DNA of 64,000 nucleotides from Burkholderia ambifaria (GCF_001443045.1 NZ_LKPJ01000013.1:105627-169626), one strand, 5' to 3'; counted from the first letter of the stretch, positions 10,426 through 20,758 are shown. Notes: generated by a model not told the origin, from the sequence alone. Translations and numbers: made by a program.

Positions 10426-10485
10426 TCAATTTGCGAGGCTGCGTTCAATGTCATCTGATTACCCCAAAGCAACCCAATAAATTCG

Positions 10486-10504
10486 CATTTGAAGCAAACA
10501 AATG
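10486..10504. promoter_or_regulatory. putative ROK-repressor operator, copy 3
   Basis: A perfect 6-bp dyad CATTTG / CAAATG around AAGCAAA; the core TTTGAAGCAAAC matches the other copies but with one spacer base fewer. It lies about 175 bp upstream of the second polyol dehydrogenase gene, marking a second transcription unit. Confidence 0.55.
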
Positions 10505-10680
10505 AGTCAATATCGGCACAATGCTAATCACCTGAATTCGTCGGTTGCAGGAGGTGGGGTAGCACGCCACCGAGCTCTCAGCATGCGGGACGAGTGCATC
10601 GAAGGCTTCAACACGGATCTCCCGTGACAACGCAGATCCGTTCACAAGCTACACGTTAATCTAATCAAAGAAGGTCGACC

Positions 10681-12147
10681 ATGATCGCGCTCTGTCAGTC
10701 CAACTTAAGTCGTATCGATCCCGCTATCGCGCGTCCCGAATATGACCGCTCGGAGATCAAGCCGGGCATCGTTCACATCGGTTGTGGCAATTTCCACCGG
10801 GCTCATCAGTCTTGGTACCTTGAGCAGCTGTTCCGCAAGGGAATGTGCAAGGACTTCGGAATTGTCGGCGCCGGCGTGCGAGCCAACGATGCAGCGATGC
10901 GCGAAAGGCTTGCAGCGCAGGATTGGATGACCACCTTGATTTCGCTTAGTCCGAAGCACAAGAGTGCCGAAATCGTGGGATCGATGATCGACTTCGTGCC
11001 GGTCGAGGAGGGCAACGGTCCGCTGATCGAGCGCATGGCCGACCCGATGACGAAGATTGTGGCGCTGACCGTCACCGAAGGTGGTTACTACCTCGATCCA
11101 GCCACGAAGGGTCTCGATGCGAGTCACCCGGACATCCTGCACGATGCCGCGAATCCGGGCAAGCCGAAGACCGCCTTCGGCGCGATGATCGAAGCCCTGA
11201 AGCGGCGCCGTGACGCTGGACGTGGTCCGTTCACCGGTCTGTGCTGCGACAACTTGCAGGGTAACGGTGACGTGCTGAAGGGCGTGGTTCTGGCTTTGGC
11301 ACGTCTGTCCAATCCTGCACTCGCTGACTGGATCGACGCAAACTGTACTTTCCCGAATTCGATGGTTGATTGCATCGTTCCTGCGACGGGTCCCCAAGAA
11401 TTGGCGCTCGTCCGTGAATTCGGCATCGACGACGCTGCACCGGTGACACACGAACCGTTTCGGCAGTGGGTGATTGAGGACAACTTCTGCGCTGGGCGGC
11501 CCGACTGGGACAAGGCAGGGGCAACCTTCACTCCGCAGGTCCACGACTTTGAGCTGATGAAGATCCGGATGCTCAACGGCGGACACCAGGTGTTGGGCAT
11601 GGTCGGCGCGCTCTTGGGTATCGAAATCATGTCCGAGACCATGGCCGACGCCCGCATCTATCCGTTCTTCCGCAAATGCGAGGAGCAGGAGATTGTTCCA
11701 CACGTGAAGGCGGTACCGGAGTACACCGCAATGGAGTATTTGGAACTTATCGACGGCAGGTTCAAGAACCCGGCTATCGTCGACACTACGCGGCGCATTG
11801 CCTTCGACGGCTCCAGCCGTCAGCCAGGCTTCATTCTCCCTTCGGTACGTGATGGCCTAAGTTCCGGAGCTCCGGTCGAGGGATTGGCACTGGTGTCGGC
11901 TGTTTGGGCGCGCTACTGCTGCGGCACGACCGAGGACGGCACAGCCATCGAGCCAAACGATCCGATTTGGGGGGACTTGCAAAGACGTGCGCTTGCCGCA
12001 AAGGTCAGCCCAACCGCATGGCTGGATAACAGAGCAATTTACGGCGACCTCTGCAGCGAGCCCCGTTTTGCCGACGCCTTTGCAGCCTGGCTGAAGATGC
12101 TCCACAGCGAAGGCGTCGCTGCTGCGCTTGCCGCTTACGTCAGCTGA
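10681..12147 (+). CDS. mannitol dehydrogenase-family long-chain polyol dehydrogenase (2)
   Basis: A 488-residue paralogue of the dehydrogenase at 4433-5938 and of the same family. The dinucleotide-binding segment VHIGCGNFHR is at about 31-40 and the catalytic residues are K294, N299 and H302 in LMKIRMLNGGH. The residues differ clearly from copy 1 (GCG versus GVG; LNGGH versus LNASH), so it probably oxidises a different sugar alcohol, for instance a pentitol such as D-arabinitol or xylitol. It starts a second operon with kinase, SDR and pentose-phosphate genes. A Shine-Dalgarno-like AAGAAGG stands about 10 bp upstream. Confidence 0.87.
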   Translation: MIALCQSNLSRIDPAIARPEYDRSEIKPGIVHIGCGNFHRAHQSWYLEQLFRKGMCKDFGIVGAGVRANDAAMRERLAAQDWMTTLISLSPKHKSAEIVGSMIDFVPVEEGNGPLIERMADPMTKIVALTVTEGGYYLDPATKGLDASHPDILHDAANPGKPKTAFGAMIEALKRRRDAGRGPFTGLCCDNLQGNGDVLKGVVLALARLSNPALADWIDANCTFPNSMVDCIVPATGPQELALVREFGIDDAAPVTHEPFRQWVIEDNFCAGRPDWDKAGATFTPQVHDFELMKIRMLNGGHQVLGMVGALLGIEIMSETMADARIYPFFRKCEEQEIVPHVKAVPEYTAMEYLELIDGRFKNPAIVDTTRRIAFDGSSRQPGFILPSVRDGLSSGAPVEGLALVSAVWARYCCGTTEDGTAIEPNDPIWGDLQRRALAAKVSPTAWLDNRAIYGDLCSEPRFADAFAAWLKMLHSEGVAAALAAYVS

Positions 12148-12162
12148 ACCGAAGTGACCACC

Positions 12163-12807
12163 ATGGGACGCGAACTCACTTTGGACGGCCTGGCGGCATT
12201 GCTGGTCGAGACAGCGAGCGGCAAGGCAGCAGGCGAGCGCCTGCTAGTCGGTCTTGCGGGCCCCCCGGGAGCCGGCAAGTCCACTTGCGCAGAAAGGTTG
12301 AACCACCTTCTAAATGCTACGGGCAAGTGTCGGTCGTCCGTATTTCCAATGGACGGGTTTCACTACGACGACGCAATCCTCCATGCTCGCGGACTTCGAG
12401 CACGCAAAGGGGCGCCAGAGACCTTTGATGTCGCAGGTTTTCGGCAAATGCTCGGCCGTCTGCACCAGAACGTGGAAGCGGAGATCGCCGTACCGGTCTT
12501 TGACCGTAGTCTGGAGATCTCCCGTGCGGGCGCCCGGATGATTCCACGGGACATCAATGTCCTCATTGTCGAAGGAAACTACATCCTGCTCGATCAGGCG
12601 CCTTGGGACAGCCTCAAGCCGCTCTTTGATGTGACCGTGAACATCTCCGTGCCGGAGGAGGTACTCCGACGAAGACTCTACGCACGCTGGGAAGGTTTCG
12701 GTATTCCAGCCGCCGAGATCCGCGCGAAAGTTGAAGCCAACGATCTTCCGAATGGGGTGCTCGTGCTCGCGAAGAGCCTCAGCGCGGATTTCATTCTTCG
12801 AAATTAA
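12163..12807 (+). CDS. small P-loop sugar kinase (PRK/uridine kinase-like, FrcK-type)
   Basis: 214 residues from ATG 12163; a GTG at 12154 would add three residues. The Walker A motif is GPPGAGKST. The VFPMDGFHYDD segment and the late VEGNYILLD strand are diagnostic of the phosphoribulokinase/uridine-kinase/pantothenate-kinase fold. Proteins of this type occur in fructose and polyol clusters (for example FrcK) as presumed ketose kinases. No FGGY xylulokinase or ribulokinase and no ROK or PfkB fructokinase is present in the cluster, so this gene is the only candidate for phosphorylating the ketose made by the dehydrogenases. It lies 15 bp after the dehydrogenase gene. Confidence 0.82.
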   Translation: MGRELTLDGLAALLVETASGKAAGERLLVGLAGPPGAGKSTCAERLNHLLNATGKCRSSVFPMDGFHYDDAILHARGLRARKGAPETFDVAGFRQMLGRLHQNVEAEIAVPVFDRSLEISRAGARMIPRDINVLIVEGNYILLDQAPWDSLKPLFDVTVNISVPEEVLRRRLYARWEGFGIPAAEIRAKVEANDLPNGVLVLAKSLSADFILRN

Positions 12808-12853
12808 CCACTGGTCCCAATCCCAGGACAACCACCACAGAAGGAACTTAGAT

Positions 12854-13582
12854 ATGACTAGCTTCAACAAGGGCCCGATTCTCGTCACTGGCGCCAGCGG
12901 TGGCATTGGCGCGGCCACCGTCCGACAACTTGTTGCCGCTGGCGCGGAAGTCATTGCCAGCGGTCGCAACGTCGATCAATTGAAAACGCTCGCCGCGGAC
13001 ACCGGTTGCCGGACGCTGCCCTTCGATCTCCAGTCCGAAGACAGCGTTCGCGAAGCGCTTGAGGGACTCGATGTCTACGGCGTCGTGAATTGCGGAGGTT
13101 TCGGCGGCGAAATTGCGACGCCGATGGACACCGACATTGCGGTCTTCGACAAGGTCATTTCGATCAACGCTCGAGGCGCACTGCTCGTGACCAAGTACAC
13201 CTCGGCTTCCATGATTCGGCTGGGGAAAGGGGGGGCGATTGTCAACGTCTCCAGCCAAGCTTCGCTTGTCGCTCTGCGTGGGCACATTTCCTATGGCTCG
13301 TCCAAGGCGGCGTTGGACAACATCACACGCGTGTCGGCGCTGGAACTTGGCAAGTACGGCATCCGCGTGAACGGCGTGAACCCGACGGTCGTGATGACGC
13401 CGATGTCGGCATGGTATTGGGGCCGACCGGAGATTCAGGGGCCGTTCCTCGAGACGATGCCGCTGGGTCGCTGGGCAACGGAGGACGAGATTGCAGCTCC
13501 GATCGTTTTCTTGCTGAGTGACGGCGCCTCGATGATTTCGGGTGTGTCCCTTCCGATCGACGGTGGATTTACCGCCGTCTAA
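12854..13582 (+). CDS. short-chain dehydrogenase, L-xylulose reductase-like
   Basis: 242 residues; start at 12854 with AAGGA 9 bp upstream. It is a classical SDR: cofactor motif TGASGGIG, NCGG in place of NNAG, catalytic Ser in VNVSSQAS, and Y-x3-K in YGSSKAALD. The stretch GIRVNGVNPTVVMTPM closely matches the dicarbonyl/L-xylulose reductase (DCXR) consensus, suggesting reversible xylitol/L-xylulose or similar pentitol oxidation. The Asn-to-Cys change in the NNAG motif (VVNCGGFG) is also seen in DCXR-like proteins. Its place between the kinase and the ribitol-dehydrogenase-like gene supports a role in pentitol interconversion. Confidence 0.85.
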   Translation: MTSFNKGPILVTGASGGIGAATVRQLVAAGAEVIASGRNVDQLKTLAADTGCRTLPFDLQSEDSVREALEGLDVYGVVNCGGFGGEIATPMDTDIAVFDKVISINARGALLVTKYTSASMIRLGKGGAIVNVSSQASLVALRGHISYGSSKAALDNITRVSALELGKYGIRVNGVNPTVVMTPMSAWYWGRPEIQGPFLETMPLGRWATEDEIAAPIVFLLSDGASMISGVSLPIDGGFTAV

Positions 13583-13659
13583 TGGCAAAGGGGGGGCGCG
13601 TAGCGGTACTGCGGTCCCCATGATTTGTTGACGGCAATCAATCAAATGGAGAGTTGAAT

Positions 13660-14388
13660 ATGGCAAATGAACTCGACGGCAAGATCGCCGTCATCACTGG
13701 CGCAGCTTCAGGCATCGGGCTTGCTTCTGCTGAGGCGCTCATGCGTGCGGGCGCCACAGTTGTCCTCGTAGACCGGAACGAAGCGGCACTAGCCGAGATC
13801 ACATCAAAGTGGGGCGGAAAGGCAATTTCCCAGGTGACGGACCTGCTCGATGCGGAGAGCTGCGCCGCGATGGTTCCCGAAATTCTTGCGAAGACCGGCC
13901 GGATCGACATTCTCTATTGCAACGCCGGCATCTACATCGGCGGCGACCTGATCGATACCGATGCGGTCACCATTGACCGGATGCTGAACCTGAATGTCAA
14001 CGCGGTCATCAAGAATGTCCACGCGGTCCTTCCCCACATGATCAAGCAGGGCGGCGGCGATATTGTCGTCACCTGCTCGATGGCAGGCCACTCGATGATC
14101 AAGCACGAGCCGGTCTATTCCGCTTCCAAATATGCAATCAGCTGCTTCACGCAGACCACACGACGTCAGGTAAATAAGTATGGAATTCGAGTCGCCCAGG
14201 TTTCTCCAGGGCCGGTGATTTCCGCGCTACTCGCCGACTGGCCTGCGGAACGGCTCCAGGCGGCCAAAGACGCTGGCGCGCTGATCGAGCCCTCAGAAGT
14301 GGCAGAGGCGGTTCTGTTCATCCTCACAAGATCGCGCAACGTGACGATCCACGACGTCATCGTGTTGCCGACCAATCTCGACGCTTGA
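13660..14388 (+). CDS. short-chain dehydrogenase, ribitol 2-dehydrogenase-like
   Basis: 242 residues; start at 13660 after GGAG. SDR motifs are [17 protein letters not shown], Ser in VTCSMAG and YSASKYAIS. Long stretches parallel Klebsiella ribitol dehydrogenase: [37 protein letters not shown], and the C-terminal [13 protein letters not shown]. The reaction would be ribitol + NAD+ to D-ribulose. It ends the dehydrogenase group 88 bp before the transaldolase gene, where a further operator copy lies. Confidence 0.87.
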   Translation: MANELDGKIAVITGAASGIGLASAEALMRAGATVVLVDRNEAALAEITSKWGGKAISQVTDLLDAESCAAMVPEILAKTGRIDILYCNAGIYIGGDLIDTDAVTIDRMLNLNVNAVIKNVHAVLPHMIKQGGGDIVVTCSMAGHSMIKHEPVYSASKYAISCFTQTTRRQVNKYGIRVAQVSPGPVISALLADWPAERLQAAKDAGALIEPSEVAEAVLFILTRSRNVTIHDVIVLPTNLDA

Positions 14389-14447
14389 GCAGGTTCGGCG
14401 GGGCGTGCCAGCGTCCCGCCCAGGCAATCGTAGTCGCGTAATTTTTC

Positions 14448-14472
14448 TTTTGTTTGTTTTCCAAGCAAAGAT
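14448..14472. promoter_or_regulatory. putative ROK-repressor operator, copy 4, abutting the transaldolase start
   Basis: Reads TTTTGTTTGTTTTCCAAGC and then AAAGAT. It has two TTTG half-sites and an AAGCAAAG right half-site, and ends only a few bases before the transaldolase ATG at 14477. A protein bound here would block initiation directly; the normal ribosome-binding region is largely replaced by the operator. Confidence 0.55.
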
Positions 14473-14476
14473 AATC

Positions 14477-15436
14477 ATGAATCAACTAGAGCAGCTCAAG
14501 CGATTCACTACAGTCGTCGCTGACACCGGCGACTTCCAGCAACTGGCGCAGTTCGCACCGCAGGATGCGACGACCAATCCATCCCTCGTGCTCAAGGCAG
14601 TGCAGTCGCCCACGTACCGGCCCCTGCTCGAACGGGTGGTCGCAACACACCGAGAAGAGTCGACTGCGGAAATTGCCGACAGGTTGCTCGTGACCTTCGG
14701 CGTTGAAATCCTGAAGCTCGTGCCAGGTCGCGTTTCGACCGAAGTGGATGCCCGTCTGAGCTTCGACACCGCGGGCACGGTCGCACGCGCGCATCGCATC
14801 CTTAAGGGTTACGCCGACGCCGGAGTGGATCGCTCGCGCATCCTCGTCAAGTTGGCCTCGACGTGGGAAGGCATCCAGGCGGCGCGGCAACTGGGCGAAG
14901 AGGGCGTCAAGTGCAACCTGACGCTGCTCTTTTCTCTGCCCCAGGCCGTGGCCTGCGCAGACGCCAATGTCCAACTGATCTCACCCTTCGTCGGGCGCAT
15001 TTACGACTGGTACAAAAAGACCGCCGGGAGCGCGTGGAACGAAGCGGCGAATGCAGGCGCGAACGATCCCGGCGTCAAGTCGGTCATGCAGATTTACAGC
15101 TACTACAAGCAGCACGGTATCGGGACCGAAGTGATGGGTGCCAGCTTCCGTAACACGAGCCAGATCCTCGCGTTGGCCGGCTGTGACCTGATGACGATCA
15201 GCCCGAACTTGCTCGGCGAACTGGCCGCGAGCAGTGCCCCGGTGCAGCAAGCGGTGGATGCCCGCGCGGCAACGCAGACATCGATGGAGCGGCTGCAACT
15301 GGACGAATCTGCATTCCGTCTCGCTCTGAATGAGGACGCAATGGCGACCGAGAAGCTGGCCGAAGGCATCCGGCAATTCGCCGCCGATGCGATCACGCTG
15401 GAACGCCTAATCGATGAGATCAAGTCCGCGGAGTGA
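14477..15436 (+). CDS. tal: transaldolase
   Basis: A 319-residue class I aldolase of the TalB type in the non-oxidative pentose phosphate pathway (sedoheptulose-7-P + glyceraldehyde-3-P to erythrose-4-P + fructose-6-P). The motif [12 protein letters not shown] is at about 30-41, and the Schiff-base lysine is K125 in [13 protein letters not shown]. The start is taken at ATG 14477 directly after operator copy 4; upstream in-frame codons would run through the operator. It is followed 4 bp later by transketolase. It supplies the route by which pentulose phosphates formed from pentitols re-enter glycolytic metabolism. Confidence 0.95.
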   Translation: MNQLEQLKRFTTVVADTGDFQQLAQFAPQDATTNPSLVLKAVQSPTYRPLLERVVATHREESTAEIADRLLVTFGVEILKLVPGRVSTEVDARLSFDTAGTVARAHRILKGYADAGVDRSRILVKLASTWEGIQAARQLGEEGVKCNLTLLFSLPQAVACADANVQLISPFVGRIYDWYKKTAGSAWNEAANAGANDPGVKSVMQIYSYYKQHGIGTEVMGASFRNTSQILALAGCDLMTISPNLLGELAASSAPVQQAVDARAATQTSMERLQLDESAFRLALNEDAMATEKLAEGIRQFAADAITLERLIDEIKSAE

Positions 15437-15440
15437 TGAG

Positions 15441-17462
15441 ATGAACACTGCCACCAACACCCACGACGCCAATGCCATCCGCATGTTGGCAGTGGACGCA
15501 GTACAGAAAGCCAACTCGGGTCATCCCGGCATGCCGATGGGCATGGCCGACATTGCGACCGTGCTGTGGGCACGTCACCTGCGCCACAACCCGGCGAACC
15601 CGCATTGGCCGAATCGCGACCGCTTTGTGCTGTCAAACGGTCACGGCTCGATGTTGCTCTACGCGCTGCTGCACCTGACAGGGTACGACCTGACGATGGA
15701 AGACCTGAAAGGCTTCAGGCGCTTGCACAGCCGCACGCCGGGCCATCCCGAACTGGGCGTCACACCTGGGGTCGAGACGACCACCGGGCCGCTGGGTCAG
15801 GGCCTGGCTAATGCCGTGGGCATGGCGCTGGCCGAGCAGATGCTGGCAGCGGAGTTCAATGTCGATGGCCAGACCATCGTTGACCACCACACTTACGTGT
15901 TTTGCGGTGACGGCTGCCTGATGGAAGGCATTTCGCACGAGGCTTGCTCGCTCGCCGGTACCTGGGGCTTGAACAAGCTGATCGTCTTCTACGACGACAA
16001 CGGCATCTCGATTGACGGCGAGGTGGACCTCTGGTTCAGCGACGACACGCCACGACGCTTCGAGGCCTATGGCTGGAATGTGATCCGCGCGGTGGACGGC
16101 CATGACGCAGCCGCCGTTGACGCTGCCATATTGGAGGCGCGCCGCTCCGAGGATCGGCCGACGCTAATCTGCTGCCGCACCAACATCGGCCATGGTTCGC
16201 CGAACATGGCGGGTTCGCACGAAGTGCATGGCGCGCCGCTGGGTGCGCAAGAGATATTGGCCGTGCGCGACTTTCTGGCCTGGCCTCATGAGCCCTTCGT
16301 GCTGCCCGAGGACGTGAAGCAGGCCTGGGATGCCCGCGTGCGAGGCGCTGCGGACGAGGCAGCTTGGGCTGATGCCATGGCACGCTACCGCACCAAGCAA
16401 CCGGCCTTGGCTGGCGAATTCGAACGCCGCATGCGAGGCGAGCTCCCGGACGACTTCACGGCCTCTTGTGCCGAAGCGCTGCAGCGATGGAACGAGCGCG
16501 CAGCCACGATCGCTTCGCGCAAAGCATCGCAGGACGCCATTGAGGAAATGGCCAAGTTCTTGCCCGAGTTGGTTGGCGGATCAGCTGATCTCGCCCCATC
16601 AAACCTGACGAAATGGAGCACCTGTCGACCAGTGCATGCTCACGAGGGCGGCAATTATATTCACTACGGTGTGCGCGAATTTGGCATGGCCGCGATCATG
16701 AGCGGGCTGACCCTGCACGGCGGGCTGCGTCCCTTCGCAGGTACCTTCCTCATGTTCTCCGAGTACGCGCGTAACGCGTTGCGCATGGCCGCGTTGATGA
16801 AGATCAACCCGATCTATGTGTTCACACACGACTCGATCGGTCTGGGCGAGGACGGCCCGACGCACCAGCCAGTGGAGCAAACGGCGTCCTTGCGCCTGAT
16901 TCCGAATATGGACGTCTGGCGCCCCTGCGACGCCGCGGAGACCCTGGTTGCCTGGCAGTGCGCACTGGAGCAGCAGACCAGGCCGACGAGCCTGATTCTT
17001 TCGCGCCAAAACCTTCCGTTCCAGAAGAGAGATGAACAAGTCTTGGCAGACATCCGTCGAGGTGGCTACGTTCTAGTGCGCGAGCCCGGCGAGCGTCTAG
17101 ATGTTGTACTCATCGCGACGGGGTCGGAGGTCGGCTTGGCAGTGGCGGCCCTACATCTGCTGGAAGTTGAAGGAATCGTGGCAAGGATTGTGTCCATGCC
17201 GTCGACAACCACCTTCGATCGTCAGGACGAAGAATGGCGCGCGCACGTCATGCCACATGGCGTCCCGCGCGTGGCAGTCGAGGCTGGGGTGACGGACGGT
17301 TGGCACAAATATGTGGGTTTGTGTGGAGGGACCGTAGGCATCCACACATTCGGCGAATCAGGCTCGGCAAGCGATCTCGCGGCGCACTTCGATATGACCG
17401 CCGAGCGGGTTGTAAAGGAAGCAGTGGCAAGTGTGGCGAGGCACCGGAGGGTGACAGCATGA
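15441..17462 (+). CDS. tkt: transketolase
   Basis: A 673-residue thiamine-diphosphate enzyme of full length for bacterial TktA. The N-terminal [11 protein letters not shown], the ThDP/Mg motif [13 protein letters not shown] followed by [11 protein letters not shown], the pyrimidine-domain glutamate in [10 protein letters not shown], and [14 protein letters not shown] are all present. It transfers two-carbon units between pentose phosphates. It is closely coupled to tal, and its stop overlaps the start of an edd remnant. A second copy of a housekeeping enzyme inside a catabolic cluster points to dedicated pentitol flux. Confidence 0.96.
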   Translation: MNTATNTHDANAIRMLAVDAVQKANSGHPGMPMGMADIATVLWARHLRHNPANPHWPNRDRFVLSNGHGSMLLYALLHLTGYDLTMEDLKGFRRLHSRTPGHPELGVTPGVETTTGPLGQGLANAVGMALAEQMLAAEFNVDGQTIVDHHTYVFCGDGCLMEGISHEACSLAGTWGLNKLIVFYDDNGISIDGEVDLWFSDDTPRRFEAYGWNVIRAVDGHDAAAVDAAILEARRSEDRPTLICCRTNIGHGSPNMAGSHEVHGAPLGAQEILAVRDFLAWPHEPFVLPEDVKQAWDARVRGAADEAAWADAMARYRTKQPALAGEFERRMRGELPDDFTASCAEALQRWNERAATIASRKASQDAIEEMAKFLPELVGGSADLAPSNLTKWSTCRPVHAHEGGNYIHYGVREFGMAAIMSGLTLHGGLRPFAGTFLMFSEYARNALRMAALMKINPIYVFTHDSIGLGEDGPTHQPVEQTASLRLIPNMDVWRPCDAAETLVAWQCALEQQTRPTSLILSRQNLPFQKRDEQVLADIRRGGYVLVREPGERLDVVLIATGSEVGLAVAALHLLEVEGIVARIVSMPSTTTFDRQDEEWRAHVMPHGVPRVAVEAGVTDGWHKYVGLCGGTVGIHTFGESGSASDLAAHFDMTAERVVKEAVASVARHRRVTA

Positions 17463-17624
17463 CCGCATTTGACGAGAAATGTCGCGGCTACCTGTCGTCG
17501 ATGGTCCAACGACCCGCAGCCGTCGGCGAGCAAGCGTCCCAATCTGGCGATCGTCTCGTCGTACAACGACATGCTGTCGGCGTACCGAACCCCACGTGAA
17601 GCTGCACTGAGCGTGGGTTCCTGA
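17459..17624 (+). pseudogene. edd: remnant of 6-phosphogluconate dehydratase (edd)
   Basis: The ATG at 17459 overlaps the tkt stop and opens a frame resembling the Edd N-terminus. After a frame change, 17535-17585 reads RPNLAIVSSYNDMLSAY, the highly conserved early Edd motif (normally ..AIVSSYNDMLSAHQPY), and then stops at 17622-17624. The remaining ~550 codons, including the Fe-S ligands, are gone. No eda gene is nearby. The cluster therefore once had an Entner-Doudoroff branch which is now deleted between tkt and zwf. Confidence 0.8.
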
Positions 17625-17668
17625 TGTTGTGTTCTATGCGAGTCGCTGCGCCAAGAAAGGGATGGCAA

Positions 17669-19132
17669 ATGCCACAAGTCAATTCATTCGATCTGTTGTT
17701 GTTCGGCGGGACCGGCGACCTTGCCATGCGCAAGCTCCTTCCCGCGCTGTACTTCCGCCATCGCGACGGTGACCTGCCACCGCATGGCCGGATCCTAGGC
17801 TTGGGGCGTCAGCGCCTAAGCCGGGCCGAATTCATTGCACAGGTGGAGCGCAGCTTCGCCAGCTTCGTGCCCGCCGCGGATATGGACCAGGCGACGTTCG
17901 CTGCCTTTGCCGAACGCCTGGACTACGCCAGGGTGGAGGCCAACACGGCCGAGGATTATCAGGCGCTGGCGATGGTGCTTGCGGATTCGCCGGCCGAGGT
18001 CCGGGTATTCTTCCTGTCCACCGCGCCGGACTTCTTTGCGCCGATCTGCAAGAACCTCGCGAACGCCGGCCTGGTCAACGCGAACTCGCGTGTGGTGCTG
18101 GAGAAGCCGCTCGGGCGCGACCTGGCCTCTGCGCAGAAGATTAACGAAGACGTGGGCAGCGTCTTTGCAGAGCCGCAGATCTTCCGCATCGACCATTACT
18201 TGGGCAAGGAGCCGGTGCAGAATCTGCTCGCGCTGCGCTTCGCCAACACGCTGCTGGAGCCCCTGTGGAACCGCACCTGGGTGCGCAACGTGCAGATCAC
18301 GCTGGCCGAGCAGGTGGGCGTCGAATCACGGGGCGAATTCTATGACCGCACCGGTGCGCTGCGCGACATGGTGCAGAACCACATGCTGCAACTGCTGTGC
18401 ATAGTGGCGATGGAAGCGCCTAGTTCGATCCACCCGGACGCGGTGCGCGACGAAAAGCTCAAGGTGCTGCGTGCCCTGACGCCGTTCACGCCTGCCGAAG
18501 TGGACTTGCGCACCGTTCGCGGCCAGTACCGTGCGGGCACGATCAACGGGCAGGCCGTGCCCGGCTACCTGGAGGAGAGGGGCATTCCGCCCGACACATC
18601 CACTGAGACCTACGTCGCCATCCGTGCCGAACTGGGAAGTTGGCGCTGGTCGGGCGTTCCGTTCTACCTGCGCACCGGCAAGCGCATGGCCGAGCGAGTG
18701 GCGGAGATCGTGGTCAACTTCCGCACGGTGCCGCATTCGATCTTCCCCTCGACGGGGAAGGACGCGCCTGGCAACCGGCTTGTGATCCAGCTTCAGCCGG
18801 AAGAAGGGCTCAAGCTCTTCATGATGGCGAAGGTGCCGGGGGATGCCATGAACTTACGGCCGGTCGAACTCAATCTCGACTTCGCCGAGCAGTTCAGGCA
18901 GCGCCCGATGGAGGCCTACGAGCGCCTGTTGCTGGATGTGATCCGCGGCAACCTGACGCTGTTTATGCGCCGCGACGAACTCGATGCAGCATGGCAGTGG
19001 TGCGAGCCGATCCTCAACGCATGGCGTGCTTCCGCCGTGGTCCCCCGGCCTTACAACGCCGGATCGTGGGGGCCGAGTGCTTCCAGCGCACTCGTCGGAC
19101 GCGACGGTGCGGCTTGGCGCGAGGAATCCTGA
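17669..19132 (+). CDS. zwf: glucose-6-phosphate 1-dehydrogenase
   Basis: 487 residues. Start at 17669 after AAAGGGATGGCAA; further upstream ATG/TTG codons lack a better signal. The nucleotide-binding motif is [12 protein letters not shown] and the active-site motif [13 protein letters not shown] carries the catalytic His and substrate Lys. FYLRTGKRM is also conserved. It oxidises glucose-6-phosphate to 6-phosphogluconolactone with NADP+. With pgi immediately downstream it lets fructose-6-phosphate from polyol breakdown be cycled into the oxidative pentose-phosphate route. No pgl or gnd is in the window. Confidence 0.95.
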   Translation: MPQVNSFDLLLFGGTGDLAMRKLLPALYFRHRDGDLPPHGRILGLGRQRLSRAEFIAQVERSFASFVPAADMDQATFAAFAERLDYARVEANTAEDYQALAMVLADSPAEVRVFFLSTAPDFFAPICKNLANAGLVNANSRVVLEKPLGRDLASAQKINEDVGSVFAEPQIFRIDHYLGKEPVQNLLALRFANTLLEPLWNRTWVRNVQITLAEQVGVESRGEFYDRTGALRDMVQNHMLQLLCIVAMEAPSSIHPDAVRDEKLKVLRALTPFTPAEVDLRTVRGQYRAGTINGQAVPGYLEERGIPPDTSTETYVAIRAELGSWRWSGVPFYLRTGKRMAERVAEIVVNFRTVPHSIFPSTGKDAPGNRLVIQLQPEEGLKLFMMAKVPGDAMNLRPVELNLDFAEQFRQRPMEAYERLLLDVIRGNLTLFMRRDELDAAWQWCEPILNAWRASAVVPRPYNAGSWGPSASSALVGRDGAAWREES

Positions 19133-19162
19133 TTTCTACGTAACCACATTCTGAGACACACC

Positions 19163-20758
19163 ATGAACACTCCCCGCTGCGATCAAACCCAGGCCTGGTC
19201 CGCCTTGCGCGATCACTACGAAGCGTACGGCCGCTATTTCCTCCTTCGTGACGCCTTCGCCCGAGACCCCGGCCGCTTCAAGACGCTGGCCGTCGAGGCT
19301 CCCGGCATCTTTGCCGACTTGTCGAAGAACCGCATAGATGCCGTGTCGATGAAGTTGCTACTCAACCTGGCGGCAGAGTGCCAGCTCGAGAGGCGGCGCG
19401 ACGAGATGCTGGCCGGTGTCGCGATTAACACCACAGAAGACCGCGCAGTGCTGCACACGGCGCTGCGCTCGCCGCAGGGGCGCGGTCCGTTCAGCGATGA
19501 CGTGCACAGCGTGCTCGACGCGATGCTCGCCTATGTCGAGTCGGTACGCGATATCCAAGCCAGCGGCATTCGAGATATCGTGAACATCGGCATCGGAGGT
19601 AGCGACCTCGGACCGCAGATGGCGGTGCCGGCGCTGGAGGCCTTCGCGCACCCGGGGCTCAACTTTCATTTCGTCTCCAATGTCGATGGACACGACATCG
19701 CCTCGGTGTTGCGCCACTTGCGTCCGGCCGAAACGCTCTTCGTCATCGCAAGCAAGACCTTCACGACGCAGGAGACCATGGCTAATGCGCATGCGGCCAG
19801 GGCTTGGTTCGCATCCAACGGAGGCACCGACACGGCCAAGCACTTCGTCGCGACGACCACCAACGTCGCGGCGGCGGCCGAGTTCGGGATCGAGACGACC
19901 TTTGGTTTCTGGGATTGGGTGGGTGGGCGCTACTCGCTGTGGTCGTCGATCGGCTTGCCGATTGCCTTGGCGATCGGTGCCGACAACTTCCGGGCCCTGC
20001 TGGCTGGCGCCCACGAGATGGACCGGCACTTCGCCACCGCACCGCTCGAGAAGAACCTGCCGGTGCTGCTGGGCCTGATCGACGTCTGGTACCGCAACTT
20101 CTACGGCTTCCCGACCCGCTGCGTCGCGCCTTACCACCAGGGACTCAAGCGGCTGCCGGCCTACCTGCAGCAGTTGGAAATGGAGTCGAACGGTAAGTCC
20201 GTCGATCTCGATGGCAATGCCTTGCCCTTTGCAACCAGCCCCGTGGTGTGGGGCGAACCCGGTACCAATGGCCAGCACGCCTATTTCCAGATGTTGCACC
20301 AGGGCACCGACGTGATCCCTGTGGAGTTCCTGCTGGTTAAGCATCCGACGCACGATCTGGTTGACCAGCACACCAAGCTGCTTGCCAACGGCCTTGCGCA
20401 GGCGCAGGCTTTGATGCTCGGCAAGCGAATCGATCACGCCATGGCGGAGCGGGCACCGACCGCCGCGAAGTCACTGGCGCCAGAAATCGTTGCAAGGCAT
20501 CGGACCTTTCCCGGCAACCGCCCGAGTACCACATTGCTGCTCGACCATCTGACGCCACATAGCCTGGGCGCGCTTATTGCGATGTACGAGCACCGCGTCT
20601 TCACGAGCGGTGCCCTGTGGCGTATCAACAGCTTCGACCAGTGGGGCGTCGAGTTGGGCAAGGCCCTTTGCAACGACCTGCTGCCGCGCATGGCGAGCGG
20701 CGAGACACAGGGGCTGGATGGGTCGACCGCGGGGCTGATTAAGCGGTTGCGCAGTTGA
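19163..20758 (+). CDS. pgi: glucose-6-phosphate isomerase
   Basis: 531 residues, a normal length for the bacterial enzyme. Signatures: IGIGGSDLGPQMA (phosphate site), SKTFTTQET, GRYSLWSSIGLP, GEPGTNGQHAYFQMLHQG with the catalytic residues, and SFDQWGVELGK near the C-terminus. It interconverts fructose-6-phosphate and glucose-6-phosphate. It lies 30 bp downstream of zwf and probably shares its transcript, and is the last metabolic gene of the cluster before the regulator. Confidence 0.96.
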   Translation: MNTPRCDQTQAWSALRDHYEAYGRYFLLRDAFARDPGRFKTLAVEAPGIFADLSKNRIDAVSMKLLLNLAAECQLERRRDEMLAGVAINTTEDRAVLHTALRSPQGRGPFSDDVHSVLDAMLAYVESVRDIQASGIRDIVNIGIGGSDLGPQMAVPALEAFAHPGLNFHFVSNVDGHDIASVLRHLRPAETLFVIASKTFTTQETMANAHAARAWFASNGGTDTAKHFVATTTNVAAAAEFGIETTFGFWDWVGGRYSLWSSIGLPIALAIGADNFRALLAGAHEMDRHFATAPLEKNLPVLLGLIDVWYRNFYGFPTRCVAPYHQGLKRLPAYLQQLEMESNGKSVDLDGNALPFATSPVVWGEPGTNGQHAYFQMLHQGTDVIPVEFLLVKHPTHDLVDQHTKLLANGLAQAQALMLGKRIDHAMAERAPTAAKSLAPEIVARHRTFPGNRPSTTLLLDHLTPHSLGALIAMYEHRVFTSGALWRINSFDQWGVELGKALCNDLLPRMASGETQGLDGSTAGLIKRLRS

